This document shows positions 28,790-37,628 of a stretch of DNA of 64,000 nt, piece after piece. Under the pieces are notes generated by a model. The model made no database searches. It had not been told where the DNA came from and saw only the letters and a program-made list of their open reading frames with translations. The stretch comes from Variovorax fucosicus (lineage in GTDB: Bacteria; Pseudomonadota; Gammaproteobacteria; Burkholderiales; Burkholderiaceae_C): assembly GCF_030316825.1 (NCBI RefSeq), contig NZ_JASZYU010000005.1, positions 120,001 to 184,000 on the forward strand. The letters run 5' to 3'. Positions within the stretch are counted from its first letter, which is position 1. Every line of letters begins with the position of its first letter. The translations under genes and the position numbers were made by a program.

Positions 28790-28969
28790 GTGCGGGTGTC
28801 TCCTGGAATATCGGCGCAGCTTAGTGCGCTGCGGCACCGGGCGCCGTCACCAAGGCGCCAGCCGCGACCATCAGCCAGCCTTATGGAAGTGGCCGCAGAA
28901 GCGATGACATGGCGGTGGGGTGCGCTCCTAGCATCGACTTGCCCTGTTCTTCTTCCCATCCGCCTCTTC

Positions 28970-29878
28970 ATGAAAGTCCACGCCATGCGCATTCCGTTCG
29001 CCCTCGTCGCGGTGCTTGTCGCCGCCTGTTCCGTTCCCGTCGCCGCCCAGACCGCCACCGGCACGCTCGACAAGGTCAAGGCCGGCGGCAGCATCGGCGT
29101 CGGCTACCGCGACGCGTCGCTGCCGTTTTCCTACCTCGGCAGCAACGGGCAGCCGACCGGCTTCGGCTGGGAGATCTGCGGCCTCATCGTCGACGAGGTT
29201 CGCCGGGCCACCGGCCTCGCCACCCTGGCGGTCAAGACCCAGGCGGTGACCTCGCAGAACCGCATCCCGCTGCTGCAGAACGGCACCATCGACATCGAAT
29301 GCGGCTCGACCACCAACAATGCCGAGCGTGCCAAGCAGGTGGCCTTTGCCACCAACTACTTCTACACCGGCACACGCTTCCTCGTGAAGGCCGGCTCGCC
29401 GGTCAAGTCGCTGGCCGATCTCAAGGGGCGCAAGGTGGTGTCGACCACCGGCACCACCAACATGCTGGTGATGCGCAAGATCAGTCGCGAGCAGAACCTC
29501 GACATCGACCTGTTCGGCGCCAAGGACCATGCCGAATCGGCCCTCGTGGTGCAGAGCGACCGCGCCGATGCGTTTGCCATGGACGACATCCTGCTCTACG
29601 GCATCCGCGCCAATGCGGCAAACCCGGCCGAGCTTGCGGTGGTGGGCGAGGCATTGCAGGTCGAGCCCTACTCGATCATGCTGCGGCGCGACGACCCGGT
29701 CTTCAAGAAGCTGGTGGACGACACCCTGGCCGCGCTCATCCGGACCGGCGAATTCGAACGGCTCTACAAGAAGTGGTTCCAGTCGCCGATCCCGCCCAAG
29801 GGCATCAACCTCAACGCGCCGATGAGCAAGGAGCTGCTCGCCAATCTCAAGGCGCTGTCCGACAAGCCGGCTGAGTGA
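28970..29878 (+). CDS. Amino-acid ABC transporter substrate-binding protein
   Basis: A 302-residue family-3 solute-binding protein similar to GltI (glutamate/aspartate binding). The N-terminus has a hydrophobic stretch and a VAAC lipobox-like site, so it may be lipid-anchored, or be cut at VAA-Q. The LDKVKAGGSIGVGYRDASLPFSY segment and ECGSTTNNAERAKQVAFA are characteristic. An internal ATG at 28985 could equally be the start. No transporter partner is adjacent. It is translationally coupled to an Asp/Glu racemase, which hints at acidic amino acids as ligands. Confidence 0.88.
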   Translation: MKVHAMRIPFALVAVLVAACSVPVAAQTATGTLDKVKAGGSIGVGYRDASLPFSYLGSNGQPTGFGWEICGLIVDEVRRATGLATLAVKTQAVTSQNRIPLLQNGTIDIECGSTTNNAERAKQVAFATNYFYTGTRFLVKAGSPVKSLADLKGRKVVSTTGTTNMLVMRKISREQNLDIDLFGAKDHAESALVVQSDRADAFAMDDILLYGIRANAANPAELAVVGEALQVEPYSIMLRRDDPVFKKLVDDTLAALIRTGEFERLYKKWFQSPIPPKGINLNAPMSKELLANLKALSDKPAE

Positions 29879-29883
29879 GCGCC

Positions 29884-30633
29884 ATGGACATGGCAAAGAC
29901 CGGCGGCGCCGCACCCGGCCTGCTGGGCGTTCTCGGCGGCATGGGGCCGCTGGCCACGCTCGATTTCATGCACAAGCTGCTGGCGGCCACGCCGGCCGCA
30001 AGCGACCAGGAGCACGTGCCGGTGCTCGTGAGTTCGATCCCGCAGGTGCCCGATCGCACCGCGGCGTTTCGCGGCGAAGGTGCGTCGCCGCTGCCCGCGA
30101 TGATCGAGAGCGGCCGTCGCCTGGTCGATGCCGGTGCCGGGTTGATCGTGATGCCGTGCAACACCGCGCACCTCTGGTTCGAGCCGTTGCAGCAGGCGCT
30201 CGGGCTGCCGATGCTGCATCTGGTCGACGCGGCCATCGAGCAGGCCATCGCGCGCACCGGCGCCGGCGCGCCGCTGGGGCTGCTCGCCACCGACGCCACC
30301 ATCGCTTCGGGCCTTTACCTGAACCGGGCGCCGGCCGGCGCGGGCCTGCACTGGCTGCTGCCAACGGCGCGCGAAATGATCGAGCAGGTGATGCCCGGTA
30401 TCGAAGCCGTCAAGGCCGGCGACCGGGTGCGCGGCGCGGCGCTGCTCGGAGCCGCCGCCGCCGCGCTGGCCACGCGCGGTGCCCGGGCATTGGTGCTGGG
30501 CTGCACCGAGATCCCCCTGGTGCTGGACGACGGCTGCTCGCCGGTGCCGACGATCGACGCGACCGCGGCGCTGGCGCAGCGCTGCGTGGCCTGGTCACGC
30601 GGGCAACGGGCTGCCGGCGTGCTGGCGACTTAA
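29884..30633 (+). CDS. Aspartate/glutamate racemase family protein
   Basis: A 249-residue member of the Asp/Glu racemase superfamily. The two catalytic cysteines lie in VMPCNTAHLW and LGCTEIPLVLDD, and the opening LGVLGGMGPLATLDFM is diagnostic. It interconverts the L and D forms of an amino acid without a cofactor. A GTG at 29875 overlapping the preceding stop is an alternative start. The partner binding protein upstream suggests uptake and racemisation of an acidic amino acid. Its stop overlaps that of the convergent LysR gene by four bases. Confidence 0.9.
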   Translation: MDMAKTGGAAPGLLGVLGGMGPLATLDFMHKLLAATPAASDQEHVPVLVSSIPQVPDRTAAFRGEGASPLPAMIESGRRLVDAGAGLIVMPCNTAHLWFEPLQQALGLPMLHLVDAAIEQAIARTGAGAPLGLLATDATIASGLYLNRAPAGAGLHWLLPTAREMIEQVMPGIEAVKAGDRVRGAALLGAAAAALATRGARALVLGCTEIPLVLDDGCSPVPTIDATAALAQRCVAWSRGQRAAGVLAT

Positions 30634-31514
30634 GCGCCGACCGCCGCGCGAAAGGCCTTGATGAAATCGGCCACCGGCTTCGGCGACCGCACGCCTTGTG
30701 GCAGCAGCGCACGCACCTCGACCGGCACCTCCGGCAGCACCGTGCGCACGTGCAGCGTGTCGCTGCGGCTGGCCTGGGCGGTGAACGAATCGATGATGGC
30801 AGGGCCGAAACCCTGTTCCGCGAGCACCATCGCGATGTGATGCGTCTGCACCGTGATGTCGGCGCGCGGCGCGTTGCCGGAGCGTGAAAACTGTTCGGCC
30901 AGCATGGCGCCGATCGGGTCGCGTTCGTCGATGCGGGTGAACGGCTCCTTCAGCACATCCTCGAGCGCCACCGTGCTGCGCCGGTCGGCGCCCGGCGTGC
31001 CCACGCGCGAGACGCAGACCAGCCGGCCGGTGGCGACCGGTTCCTCGTGCACCGCCGGGTGCCGCACGCTGCCGTAGACGATGCCCACATCGCCCTCCTG
31101 CAGCGCGATGGCCTGCGCAATCTCGCGCGAGTGCAGCACCCGGATCGCGACCGGCATCGCCGGATGGCGGGCCCGGAACGCCTGCAGCGCATCGGGCAGC
31201 GCGCGCACCGCGAGCGAGGGCACCACCAGCACGCGCAGTTGCGCTTCGCCGTCGCTGCGCAGCGCATGGGCGATGCGGCGCACCGATTCGAGCTGCGACA
31301 CCAGGTGCTGCACCTCCGGATAGAGCGCCTGCGCCTCGCGCGTCGGCACCAGCCGCCGGCGCTGCCGCGTGAACAGCGCGTAGCCGAGCTGCAGTTCGGC
31401 ATGCTGGAGCGTCTGCGTGACGGCCGGCTGCGTGACATGCAACAGCCGCGCCGCGGCGCTCACGGTGCCGGTCAGCATGATGGCGTTGAAGACCTCGATG
31501 TGCTTGAGCCGCAT
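30630..31514 (-). CDS. LysR-family transcriptional regulator
   Basis: A 294-residue LysR protein of standard length. The winged helix-turn-helix is at residues 1-60 (MRLKHIEVFNAIMLTGTVSAAA, VTQPAVTQTLQHAE, in part), followed by the periplasmic-binding-like effector domain from about residue 90. Divergent from a cytochrome b561 gene 100 bases away, which, with the YceI genes behind it, is a plausible target. The effector is unknown. Confidence 0.9.
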   Translation of the reverse strand: MRLKHIEVFNAIMLTGTVSAAARLLHVTQPAVTQTLQHAELQLGYALFTRQRRRLVPTREAQALYPEVQHLVSQLESVRRIAHALRSDGEAQLRVLVVPSLAVRALPDALQAFRARHPAMPVAIRVLHSREIAQAIALQEGDVGIVYGSVRHPAVHEEPVATGRLVCVSRVGTPGADRRSTVALEDVLKEPFTRIDERDPIGAMLAEQFSRSGNAPRADITVQTHHIAMVLAEQGFGPAIIDSFTAQASRSDTLHVRTVLPEVPVEVRALLPQGVRSPKPVADFIKAFRAAVGA

Positions 31515-31525
31515 GCGCCGGATGA

Positions 31526-31537
31526 TGCATGAATGCA
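31526..31537. promoter_or_regulatory. Candidate LysR-type half-site pair
   Basis: A perfect TGCAT-GA-ATGCA palindrome lies 12 bases upstream of the LysR start in the region shared with the cytochrome b561 gene. LysR proteins usually bind near their own promoter, so it may be an operator; evidence is limited to symmetry and place. Confidence 0.3.
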
Positions 31538-31614
31538 CAGCACGGCGGTGCGGCATCGTTCTTGCCTGTAGCATGGCTGCCGAGCCCGATCTTCCCGTCC
31601 ACCGAGTCAGCGTC

Positions 31615-32205
31615 ATGTCCAAAGCGTTTTCCGCGGAATCCGGCGCCGGCCGTTACGGCCCTGTCGCGATGGCCCTGCACTGGCTGCTGGCGCTGATGAT
31701 CGTGGGCTCGTTCAGCGTGGGGCTCTACATGGTCGATCTCCCGTTCTCGCCGCAGCGCATCCGGCTGTTCAACTGGCACAAATGGGCCGGCGTTACGATC
31801 CTCGCGCTTTCGGCGGTGCGGCTGTTGTGGCGGCTCACGCACCGCCCACCCCCGCTGCCCGATGCGATCGAGTGCGCGATGCCGCGCTGGCAGCGCTTCG
31901 TCCACCACCGCACGCTCGGGCTGCTCTACGTGCTGTTCTTCGCGGTGCCGCTGTTCGGCTGGGCCTATAGTTCGGCGCTGGGTTTCCCGATCGTCTGGTT
32001 CGGCGTGCTGCCGCTGCCGGATTTCGTGCCCGTCGACAAGGCGCTGGCCGAAGCCGTTCTGCTGCCGCTGCACCGCGGCAGCGCCTTTCTGCTCGCCACC
32101 CTCGTCATCGTGCACACGGCCGGCGCGTTGAAACATCATTTCGTCGACCGCGACGACCTGCTCAACCGCATGTGGCCGGCAAGGCGCACCAGGAACACCT
32201 CATGA
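31615..32205 (+). CDS. Cytochrome b561
   Basis: A 196-residue inner-membrane di-heme cytochrome b561. Four hydrophobic spans are visible, with histidines placed as expected: AMALHWLLAL (span 1), FNWHKWAGV (span 2), LPLHRGSAF and VIVHTAGALKHHF (spans 3-4). It moves electrons between ubiquinol and periplasmic partners. Its stop overlaps the start of the first YceI gene (ATGA), so they share a transcript; b561-YceI pairs are known in several proteobacteria. Divergent from the LysR gene. Confidence 0.9.
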   Translation: MSKAFSAESGAGRYGPVAMALHWLLALMIVGSFSVGLYMVDLPFSPQRIRLFNWHKWAGVTILALSAVRLLWRLTHRPPPLPDAIECAMPRWQRFVHHRTLGLLYVLFFAVPLFGWAYSSALGFPIVWFGVLPLPDFVPVDKALAEAVLLPLHRGSAFLLATLVIVHTAGALKHHFVDRDDLLNRMWPARRTRNTS

Positions 32206-32783
32206 TTTCAAACCGCTACGCCAGCCTGGTTCTTGCCGTTGCCAGCTGGCTGGCCGGCGCCAGCGCGGCGACCGCCGAGACGGCCACGCAACTGGTGGCC
32301 GACAAGAGCCAGATCGTCTTCGTCAGCAAGCAGATGGGTGTGCCGGTCGAGGGTGCATTCGGCAAGTTCGCGGCACGGGTTGCATTCGATCCGAAAAAGC
32401 CCGAAGGCGGCAGCGTGGCGTTGTCGGTCGACATGGCCAGCGCTTCGCTCGGCGTGCCGCAGACCGACGCCGAACTGCCCAAGCCCGACTGGTTCGATGC
32501 CCTGAAGTTTCCGCAGGCGAACTTCAAGTCGAGTTCGATCAAGGGGCTGGGCGGTGGGCGCTTCGAGATCGCGGGCAAGCTCACGATCAAGGGGCAGGCA
32601 CAGGAACTTGTGGTGCCCGTGACGATCACTCAAGCCTACGGCCAGTCGGTCGCGAGTGGAAGCTTTACCATCCAGCGCCTGGCGTTCAAGGTCGGCGACG
32701 GCGAATGGACAGACACCTCGATGGTGGCCAACGACGTCCAGGTGCGCTTCAAGCTCACGCTGTCCGGACTCGGCCCGCTTTAA
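32202..32783 (+). CDS. YceI-family periplasmic protein, copy 1
   Basis: A 193-residue YceI protein. A signal peptide (ASAATAET region) precedes the family pattern VADKSQIVFVSKQMGVPVEGAFGKFAARV. YceI proteins form a lipocalin-like barrel that carries an isoprenoid such as ubiquinone, which fits an adjacent cytochrome b561. The start overlaps the cytochrome stop, and a second, different YceI gene follows after 31 bases. Confidence 0.9.
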   Translation: MISNRYASLVLAVASWLAGASAATAETATQLVADKSQIVFVSKQMGVPVEGAFGKFAARVAFDPKKPEGGSVALSVDMASASLGVPQTDAELPKPDWFDALKFPQANFKSSSIKGLGGGRFEIAGKLTIKGQAQELVVPVTITQAYGQSVASGSFTIQRLAFKVGDGEWTDTSMVANDVQVRFKLTLSGLGPL

Positions 32784-32814
32784 ACCGCCGCCTCACCACA
32801 TCGCAAAGACGTCA

Positions 32815-33459
32815 ATGACCCACAAGCTCATCACCATGGCAGCGGCGCTTGCGCTGGCCGCAGCGGCCCAGGCCCAGGCCCCGCTCGGGCCCGACTTCAC
32901 CGCGCCGGCAGTCGCCATGCAGCCCTCGGGCGGCCCGGCCAAGGGTGCGAGCTATGTGGTCGACCCGACCCACACCTTCGTCAACTACGAAATGGGCCAC
33001 TACGGCACCACCACCAACCGCGGCCGCTTCAGCACCACCGAGGGCATGGTGCAGATCGACCCGGCCGGCGCCAACGGCAAGATCGACATCACGATGGACA
33101 TGACCTCCATCAACACCGGCGTCGACCTGCTGAACCGGCACGTGCAGAGCAAGGACTTCTTCAACGTGGCGGCATTCCCGACCGCGCGGTTCCAGGCCGA
33201 CAAGATCGCCTTCGCCGGCGACAAGGTCGCCGAGGTCGGCGGCACGCTCACGCTGATGGGGCAGACCAAGCCGATCCTGCTCAAGGCCAGCCGGTTCAAC
33301 TGCTACCTGAACCCGCTGATCAAGCGCCAGGTGTGCGGCGGCGACTTCGAAACCACGGTCGAGCGCAGCCAGTGGGGGATTCTGTGGGGCCTCAACTTCG
33401 GCTTCGAAGACAAGGTGAAGCTGCTGGTTCAGGTCGAGGCGATCAACCTCAAGCCCTGA
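32815..33459 (+). CDS. YceI-family periplasmic protein, copy 2
   Basis: A 214-residue YceI protein with a signal peptide ending near AQAQ. The family features are YVVDPTHTFVNYEMGHYG, the DLLNRHVQSKDFFNVAAFPTARF segment and GGTLTLMGQTKPILLK, all recognisable in part. Unlike copy 1 it carries two cysteines (RFNCYLN and RQVCGG) near the C-terminus that could bind a metal or pair. It is the last gene of the b561-YceI-YceI operon; its end touches the convergent phospholipase D gene at 33460. Confidence 0.9.
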   Translation: MTHKLITMAAALALAAAAQAQAPLGPDFTAPAVAMQPSGGPAKGASYVVDPTHTFVNYEMGHYGTTTNRGRFSTTEGMVQIDPAGANGKIDITMDMTSINTGVDLLNRHVQSKDFFNVAAFPTARFQADKIAFAGDKVAEVGGTLTLMGQTKPILLKASRFNCYLNPLIKRQVCGGDFETTVERSQWGILWGLNFGFEDKVKLLVQVEAINLKP

Positions 33460-35043
33460 TCACAGAAAGCTCTCGGGCGTCAGCGGCGCCAGGATCTCCA
33501 GCACCGTGCGGCTCCAGAAGTCAGAGTCGGGCTCCACGCTCAGCACTTCCTGCGCGCCGGCCGGGCCGCTGACCCACTCGATGTTCTGCGTGCCCTCGGC
33601 AAAGCGCAGCCGGTAGGCGCCTTGCTGCTTGAGCACCTCGACCAGTTTCAGCGCCTGTTGCGCCATCTCGGAGCTCTGGATGAACAGGCCGATCTCGGTG
33701 TTGAGCATGTCGGAGCGCGGGTCGAAGTTCATCGAGCCGATGAACAGGATGCGCCGGTCGATTACGGCCGACTTGGCATGCAGCCGGCCGATCGAGGAGC
33801 CGAACAGGCCGAGCCGCACGCTGGCGCGCGTTCGCACCGAACTCAGCTCGTACAGGTCGATGCCGAGCCTCAGCATGTCGGGCCGGTAGCGCCGGTAGGC
33901 GGTGTGCACCAGCGGCTCGTCGGTGGCGGCAAGCGAGTTGGTGACAACGCTCATCTTGACGCCGCGGCCGTGCACCTCCTGCATCACCTCGAGGCCGCCC
34001 TTGCCGGGGATCAGATACGGCGAGGTGATGCTGACCTCGCTGCGTGCGCGGCGGATCTGCTCCAGCACGTTGTAGCGGACGCTGTCCACATCGAGCAGCG
34101 GCACGCCGCCGTACGACACGGTCTTGCCGACCACGCGGTCGGGCGAATCGGCATAGGCCTCGGCACGGCTCCAGATCAGGCCGAGCCGGCCCGTGTTGAG
34201 TTCTTCGACGATCGGCCCGTAGCCGAGCAGGTCGTTGGGCGCCGGCCGGGGCGGCGGGGGGGTGCTGTCGGGGCCGGTCATCCGTTCGAAGCCGGCTTGC
34301 AGTTCTTCGCGCGTCGCGTCGCTCTTCACGATTGCATGCAGCGGCAGCACGTACTCGCTGTTCCAGTACTGGTCGAACAGGTTGCCCAGCCGCGGCAGCA
34401 ATGCACCGGTCACGAAGGTGTCGAGGTCGAGGAAGTTCGGGCCCGCCGTGCGCGTGAAGTACTGGTTGCCGATGTTGCGGCCCCCGGCCACGGCCATCGC
34501 GCCGTCGGCGATGAACAGCTTGTTGTGCATGCGCCGCTGCACCCGGTCGAAGTGCAGGAGCGACGCCGCGAAACGCATGCGCAGGCTGCCGCGCCCGGCC
34601 GGAAACGGGTTGAACAGCCGCAGCTCGAGGTTGGGCGTGGCGGCCAGGCCGAGCAGCAACGCATCCTCGCCCGAGGTGTAGAGGTCGTCCATCAGCAGCC
34701 GCACGCGCACGCCGCGTTGCGCCGCATCGCGCAGCGTGCGCAGGAAGTAGCGGCCGGTCTCGTCGTTTTCGATGTGGTAGTACTGAACGTCGAGCGTGCG
34801 CTCCGCGCGGCGCGCGAGTTCGAGCCGCGTATTGAGTGCGAAATCTCCGCCCGGCATCAGCCGGAAGCCGCTCAGGTCGGGATCGGGCGATGCCGCCTGG
34901 GCAATGCGGCCGAGCGTGGTGTCGGCCGAGGCCCGCAGGGCCTTCGAGGGTGGGCCGGTCAGGCCGTCGGGCAGGGTGGCGCACCCGGTGGCGATCAACG
35001 CCACGAGCCAGAGCATCGTCGGTAGCAACCAGCGGCGAAACAA
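33460..35043 (-). CDS. Phospholipase D-family lipoprotein (cardiolipin-synthase-like)
   Basis: A 527-residue protein with two HKD motifs: HNKLFIADGAMAVAGGRN and HAKSAVIDRRILFIGSMN, the signature of PLD/cardiolipin synthase catalysis. A short positively charged start, a hydrophobic stretch and an ATGC lipobox suggest a lipid-anchored, outer-membrane or periplasmic protein. I chose the TTG at 35043, which has AAGGGG upstream; an ATG at 35016 is the alternative. The hybrid kinase gene ends 12 bases upstream, so the kinase and regulator may control membrane lipid remodelling together with this enzyme. Confidence 0.85.
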   Translation of the reverse strand: MFRRWLLPTMLWLVALIATGCATLPDGLTGPPSKALRASADTTLGRIAQAASPDPDLSGFRLMPGGDFALNTRLELARRAERTLDVQYYHIENDETGRYFLRTLRDAAQRGVRVRLLMDDLYTSGEDALLLGLAATPNLELRLFNPFPAGRGSLRMRFAASLLHFDRVQRRMHNKLFIADGAMAVAGGRNIGNQYFTRTAGPNFLDLDTFVTGALLPRLGNLFDQYWNSEYVLPLHAIVKSDATREELQAGFERMTGPDSTPPPPRPAPNDLLGYGPIVEELNTGRLGLIWSRAEAYADSPDRVVGKTVSYGGVPLLDVDSVRYNVLEQIRRARSEVSITSPYLIPGKGGLEVMQEVHGRGVKMSVVTNSLAATDEPLVHTAYRRYRPDMLRLGIDLYELSSVRTRASVRLGLFGSSIGRLHAKSAVIDRRILFIGSMNFDPRSDMLNTEIGLFIQSSEMAQQALKLVEVLKQQGAYRLRFAEGTQNIEWVSGPAGAQEVLSVEPDSDFWSRTVLEILAPLTPESFL

Positions 35044-35054
35044 GGTCGGCCCCT

Positions 35055-36884
35055 TCAGGAGGCAGTCGCCGCAGCAGCGGGTGCGGCGGGCTGCGCGTCG
35101 AGCTCGATCACCACCTCTTGCAGCGTGCGCGCCAACAACTCGCCGGCCACCGGCTTGTGCAGCACGCGTTCGGCCGCACCCGAGAGTTCGCCAAAGCGCG
35201 AGGGTGCCGTTTCGCCGGTGACGATCACGGCCGGCAGGCCGGGTTGCCGCTCGCGCACCCGGTCGATCACGTCGAGGCCGGTTTCGTCGCGCAGCCGGAA
35301 ATCGACCACCATCACGTCGGGCACGAAGCCGGCAAGCAATGCGCGTTCGGCCTGCTCGCCGCTGGTCACGCCCTTGACCGACCAGCCGAGCTGGTCGAGG
35401 TAGGTGCACAGGGCCGACAGCACTTCGGCCTCGTCGTCGACCAGCAACACCGCGAGCCGGTGGCCGTCGGCGGCGCGCGCCGGTGGCATCGCACTCCCCG
35501 CGACTTCGTGCGCCGGCGCCGGCGCCGGATCGATCTGCAGTTCGAAGGTGGTGCCGCGGCCCGGTTCACTCTCGAGCCGCAGGGCGATGTGCAGCAGCGC
35601 TGCCGTGCGCCGCACGATCGCCAGGCCGAGCCCGAGGCCCTGCGAGCGGTCGCGCGAGGGGTTGCCGACCTGGTAGAACTCCTCGAACACGCGCTCGCGC
35701 TGATCCGCCGCGATCCCCGCGCCGGTGTCGACCACCTGCACCAGCACATGTCCGTCCGGCCCGTGCCTGCCCACCAGCGTGATGCGGCCGCGTTGCGTGA
35801 ACTTGATCGCGTTGTTAACCAGGTTGCCGATGATGCGCATCAACTGGTCGCTGTCGGTCCGGGCCCAGAGCGGTTCGGCCGGCAGCTCGAGCTCGAGCGA
35901 CAGTCCCTGCTGTGCCGCCAGGGCCGCGTACTCGTCGCGCACCGCGCGCAGCAGCAGGCCGATGTCGTGCGGCGCAAAATTCGCCTTGATCGAATGCGCG
36001 TCGAGGCGCGAGATGTCGAGCAGACCGTCGAGCAGGCCGCTGCTCTGGCGCAGCGCGCTGCCGATGCCGCGGCTGACCTCCTTGAGCAAGGTGTCGCTGC
36101 CGCGCTGCGCGAGGATGTCAAGGGTGGTCGCGTTGATCGACAGCGCATGCAGCGGTTGCCGCAGGTCATGGCTGGCGGCCGCGAAGAAACGGGTCTTGGC
36201 TTCGCTCGCGGCCTCGGCGCGGTCCCGCTCGAGTTCGACCGATTCGGACAGCTGCGCGTTGTCTTCGACCAGGCCCATCAGCTCCTTGAGGTTGCGGCCG
36301 TGGTCGCGCACGCTCGCCAGCAGAACCAGGTACATGGTCACGATGCCGATGCCCAGCGCGATGCCCAGTGTTTCGCCGCGCCAGAACCAGCCCGCGGCCA
36401 TGAGCAGAAAAGTCAGGCTGCAAAAACCCATGAAGGCGCGCTGCGAGCCGGCCACCGAGGCGGCGCCCACGGCGCAACCGGCCGTCAGCATGATGCCGAT
36501 CAGCAGGGGCGTGACGTTGTCGGGTGCGGTGAAGGACAGCGGCACGATCGGCGCGGTCGTGAGTCCGTTGAGCGTGAAGCCGAGCACCAGCATCGGCAGC
36601 GCGGCGATGCGCTCGTCGACGGATTTCTTCTCGATCGCGCGCCCGAGCCGGACGCGGTAGACCATCACCGCACCGGTAGCGGCCAGCCACACCCAGGGCC
36701 AGATGTGCAGCCCCTGCCGCCACGCGACGATCGCAATGATGATGTAGCCCAGGTACACGGCCGGCAGCCGGCGTGAGTACAGCGTCATCAGGGTCACGCG
36801 GCGCTCGGCAATGCGCCGTTCGACGCGCTCTTCGCGCGAGGGCTCGGCAGGCCCGGCGGGGGGGCTTGTTGCTTCAGTCAACAC
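35055..36884 (-). CDS. Hybrid sensor histidine kinase / response regulator
   Basis: A 609-residue membrane kinase with about five or six hydrophobic segments (residues 40-190), a short coiled linker, and an H-box SHDLRQPL with phospho-acceptor His239. The ATPase part has the DTGAGIAADQRERVFEEF and GLGLGLAIVRR boxes, and a C-terminal receiver domain (about 477-590) has Asp528 in VVDFRLRD. No periplasmic sensor domain of size is present, so it probably senses the membrane itself. The GTG start overlaps the regulator stop by 11 bases, and the phospholipase D gene follows. Confidence 0.92.
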   Translation of the reverse strand: MLTEATSPPAGPAEPSREERVERRIAERRVTLMTLYSRRLPAVYLGYIIIAIVAWRQGLHIWPWVWLAATGAVMVYRVRLGRAIEKKSVDERIAALPMLVLGFTLNGLTTAPIVPLSFTAPDNVTPLLIGIMLTAGCAVGAASVAGSQRAFMGFCSLTFLLMAAGWFWRGETLGIALGIGIVTMYLVLLASVRDHGRNLKELMGLVEDNAQLSESVELERDRAEAASEAKTRFFAAASHDLRQPLHALSINATTLDILAQRGSDTLLKEVSRGIGSALRQSSGLLDGLLDISRLDAHSIKANFAPHDIGLLLRAVRDEYAALAAQQGLSLELELPAEPLWARTDSDQLMRIIGNLVNNAIKFTQRGRITLVGRHGPDGHVLVQVVDTGAGIAADQRERVFEEFYQVGNPSRDRSQGLGLGLAIVRRTAALLHIALRLESEPGRGTTFELQIDPAPAPAHEVAGSAMPPARAADGHRLAVLLVDDEAEVLSALCTYLDQLGWSVKGVTSGEQAERALLAGFVPDVMVVDFRLRDETGLDVIDRVRERQPGLPAVIVTGETAPSRFGELSGAAERVLHKPVAGELLARTLQEVVIELDAQPAAPAAAATAS

Positions 36885-37503
36885 GCATCCCCTCGCGCGA
36901 GGCCTGGTAGGCGGCCTCGGTGCGGTTGCGCACGCCGAGCGCGCTGTAGACCGCGGTCAGATGCGCCTTGACGGTGGATTCGGCAATGTCGAGCTGGCGC
37001 GCGATCAGCTTGTTGGGCAGGCCGCGGGTGGCGGCGCGGTAAACGTCCATCTGGCGCGCGGTGAGCCCGGCCAGCCGGGGGTCGCTGGTGGCGCTGGCAT
37101 GCTGGTCGCGGGGCTGCGCCGTCTCGGACGGCAGAAAGATGCGGCCGGCCAGCACATGCTGCAGCGCAGCCACCATCATCTCGGAGCTGTATTTCTTGGG
37201 AATGAAGCCGGCCGCGCCAAGTTCGACCGACTGGCGGATCAGCGCGGCGTTGGTTTCGCCCGACAACACCACCACGCGCGCCATGCAACCGCCATCGCGC
37301 AGCCGGCGGATCGATTCCGTCCCGTCGCTGTCGTTCAGGTGCCAGTCGAGCAGCACCAGGTCGAACTCGGTCAGCTGCACCAGTTGCGCCGCATGGCTGA
37401 TATCGCTGGTGGTTTCGACGCGCAGTTCGGGCACCAACACGTTCAGCAGGTTCTTCATGCCCTGCAAAAACATCACATGGTCGTCGACCATCAATACGTT
37501 CAT
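36874..37503 (-). CDS. NarL/LuxR-family response regulator
   Basis: A 209-residue response regulator: receiver domain with Asp53 in VLLDWHLND, and a LuxR-type helix-turn-helix at about residues 145-200 (LTARQMDVYRAATRG, IAESTVKAHLTAVY). It is the first gene of a unit with the hybrid kinase and the phospholipase D lipoprotein, so the kinase is its obvious partner. Targets are unknown. Its leader region (37504-37628) is shared with a divergent acetyltransferase. Confidence 0.93.
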   Translation of the reverse strand: MNVLMVDDHVMFLQGMKNLLNVLVPELRVETTSDISHAAQLVQLTEFDLVLLDWHLNDSDGTESIRRLRDGGCMARVVVLSGETNAALIRQSVELGAAGFIPKKYSSEMMVAALQHVLAGRIFLPSETAQPRDQHASATSDPRLAGLTARQMDVYRAATRGLPNKLIARQLDIAESTVKAHLTAVYSALGVRNRTEAAYQASREGMRVD

Positions 37504-37578
37504 GGTTACCTCTCGGGTGGAGTATTGACCAGATCGGGCACCGTTGGCGTCTGCTCATACTTTGGTCTTACTGTCAAC

Positions 37579-37616
37579 GCTACCCTTGGGGGAGGCAAAA
37601 ACCCCCGTAGCTTTTT
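37579..37616 (+). promoter_or_regulatory. Hairpin with G5/C5 stem and T-run ahead of an acetyltransferase gene
   Basis: GCTAC and GTAGC form an outer stem, with GGGGG and CCCCC inside (loop AGGCAAAAA), followed by CTTTTT. It resembles a terminator or attenuator placed 13 bases before the acetyltransferase start at 37629. A similar G5/C5 element lies before the Lrp gene at 6302. Confidence 0.4.
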
Positions 37617-37628
37617 AAGCTTCATGCC

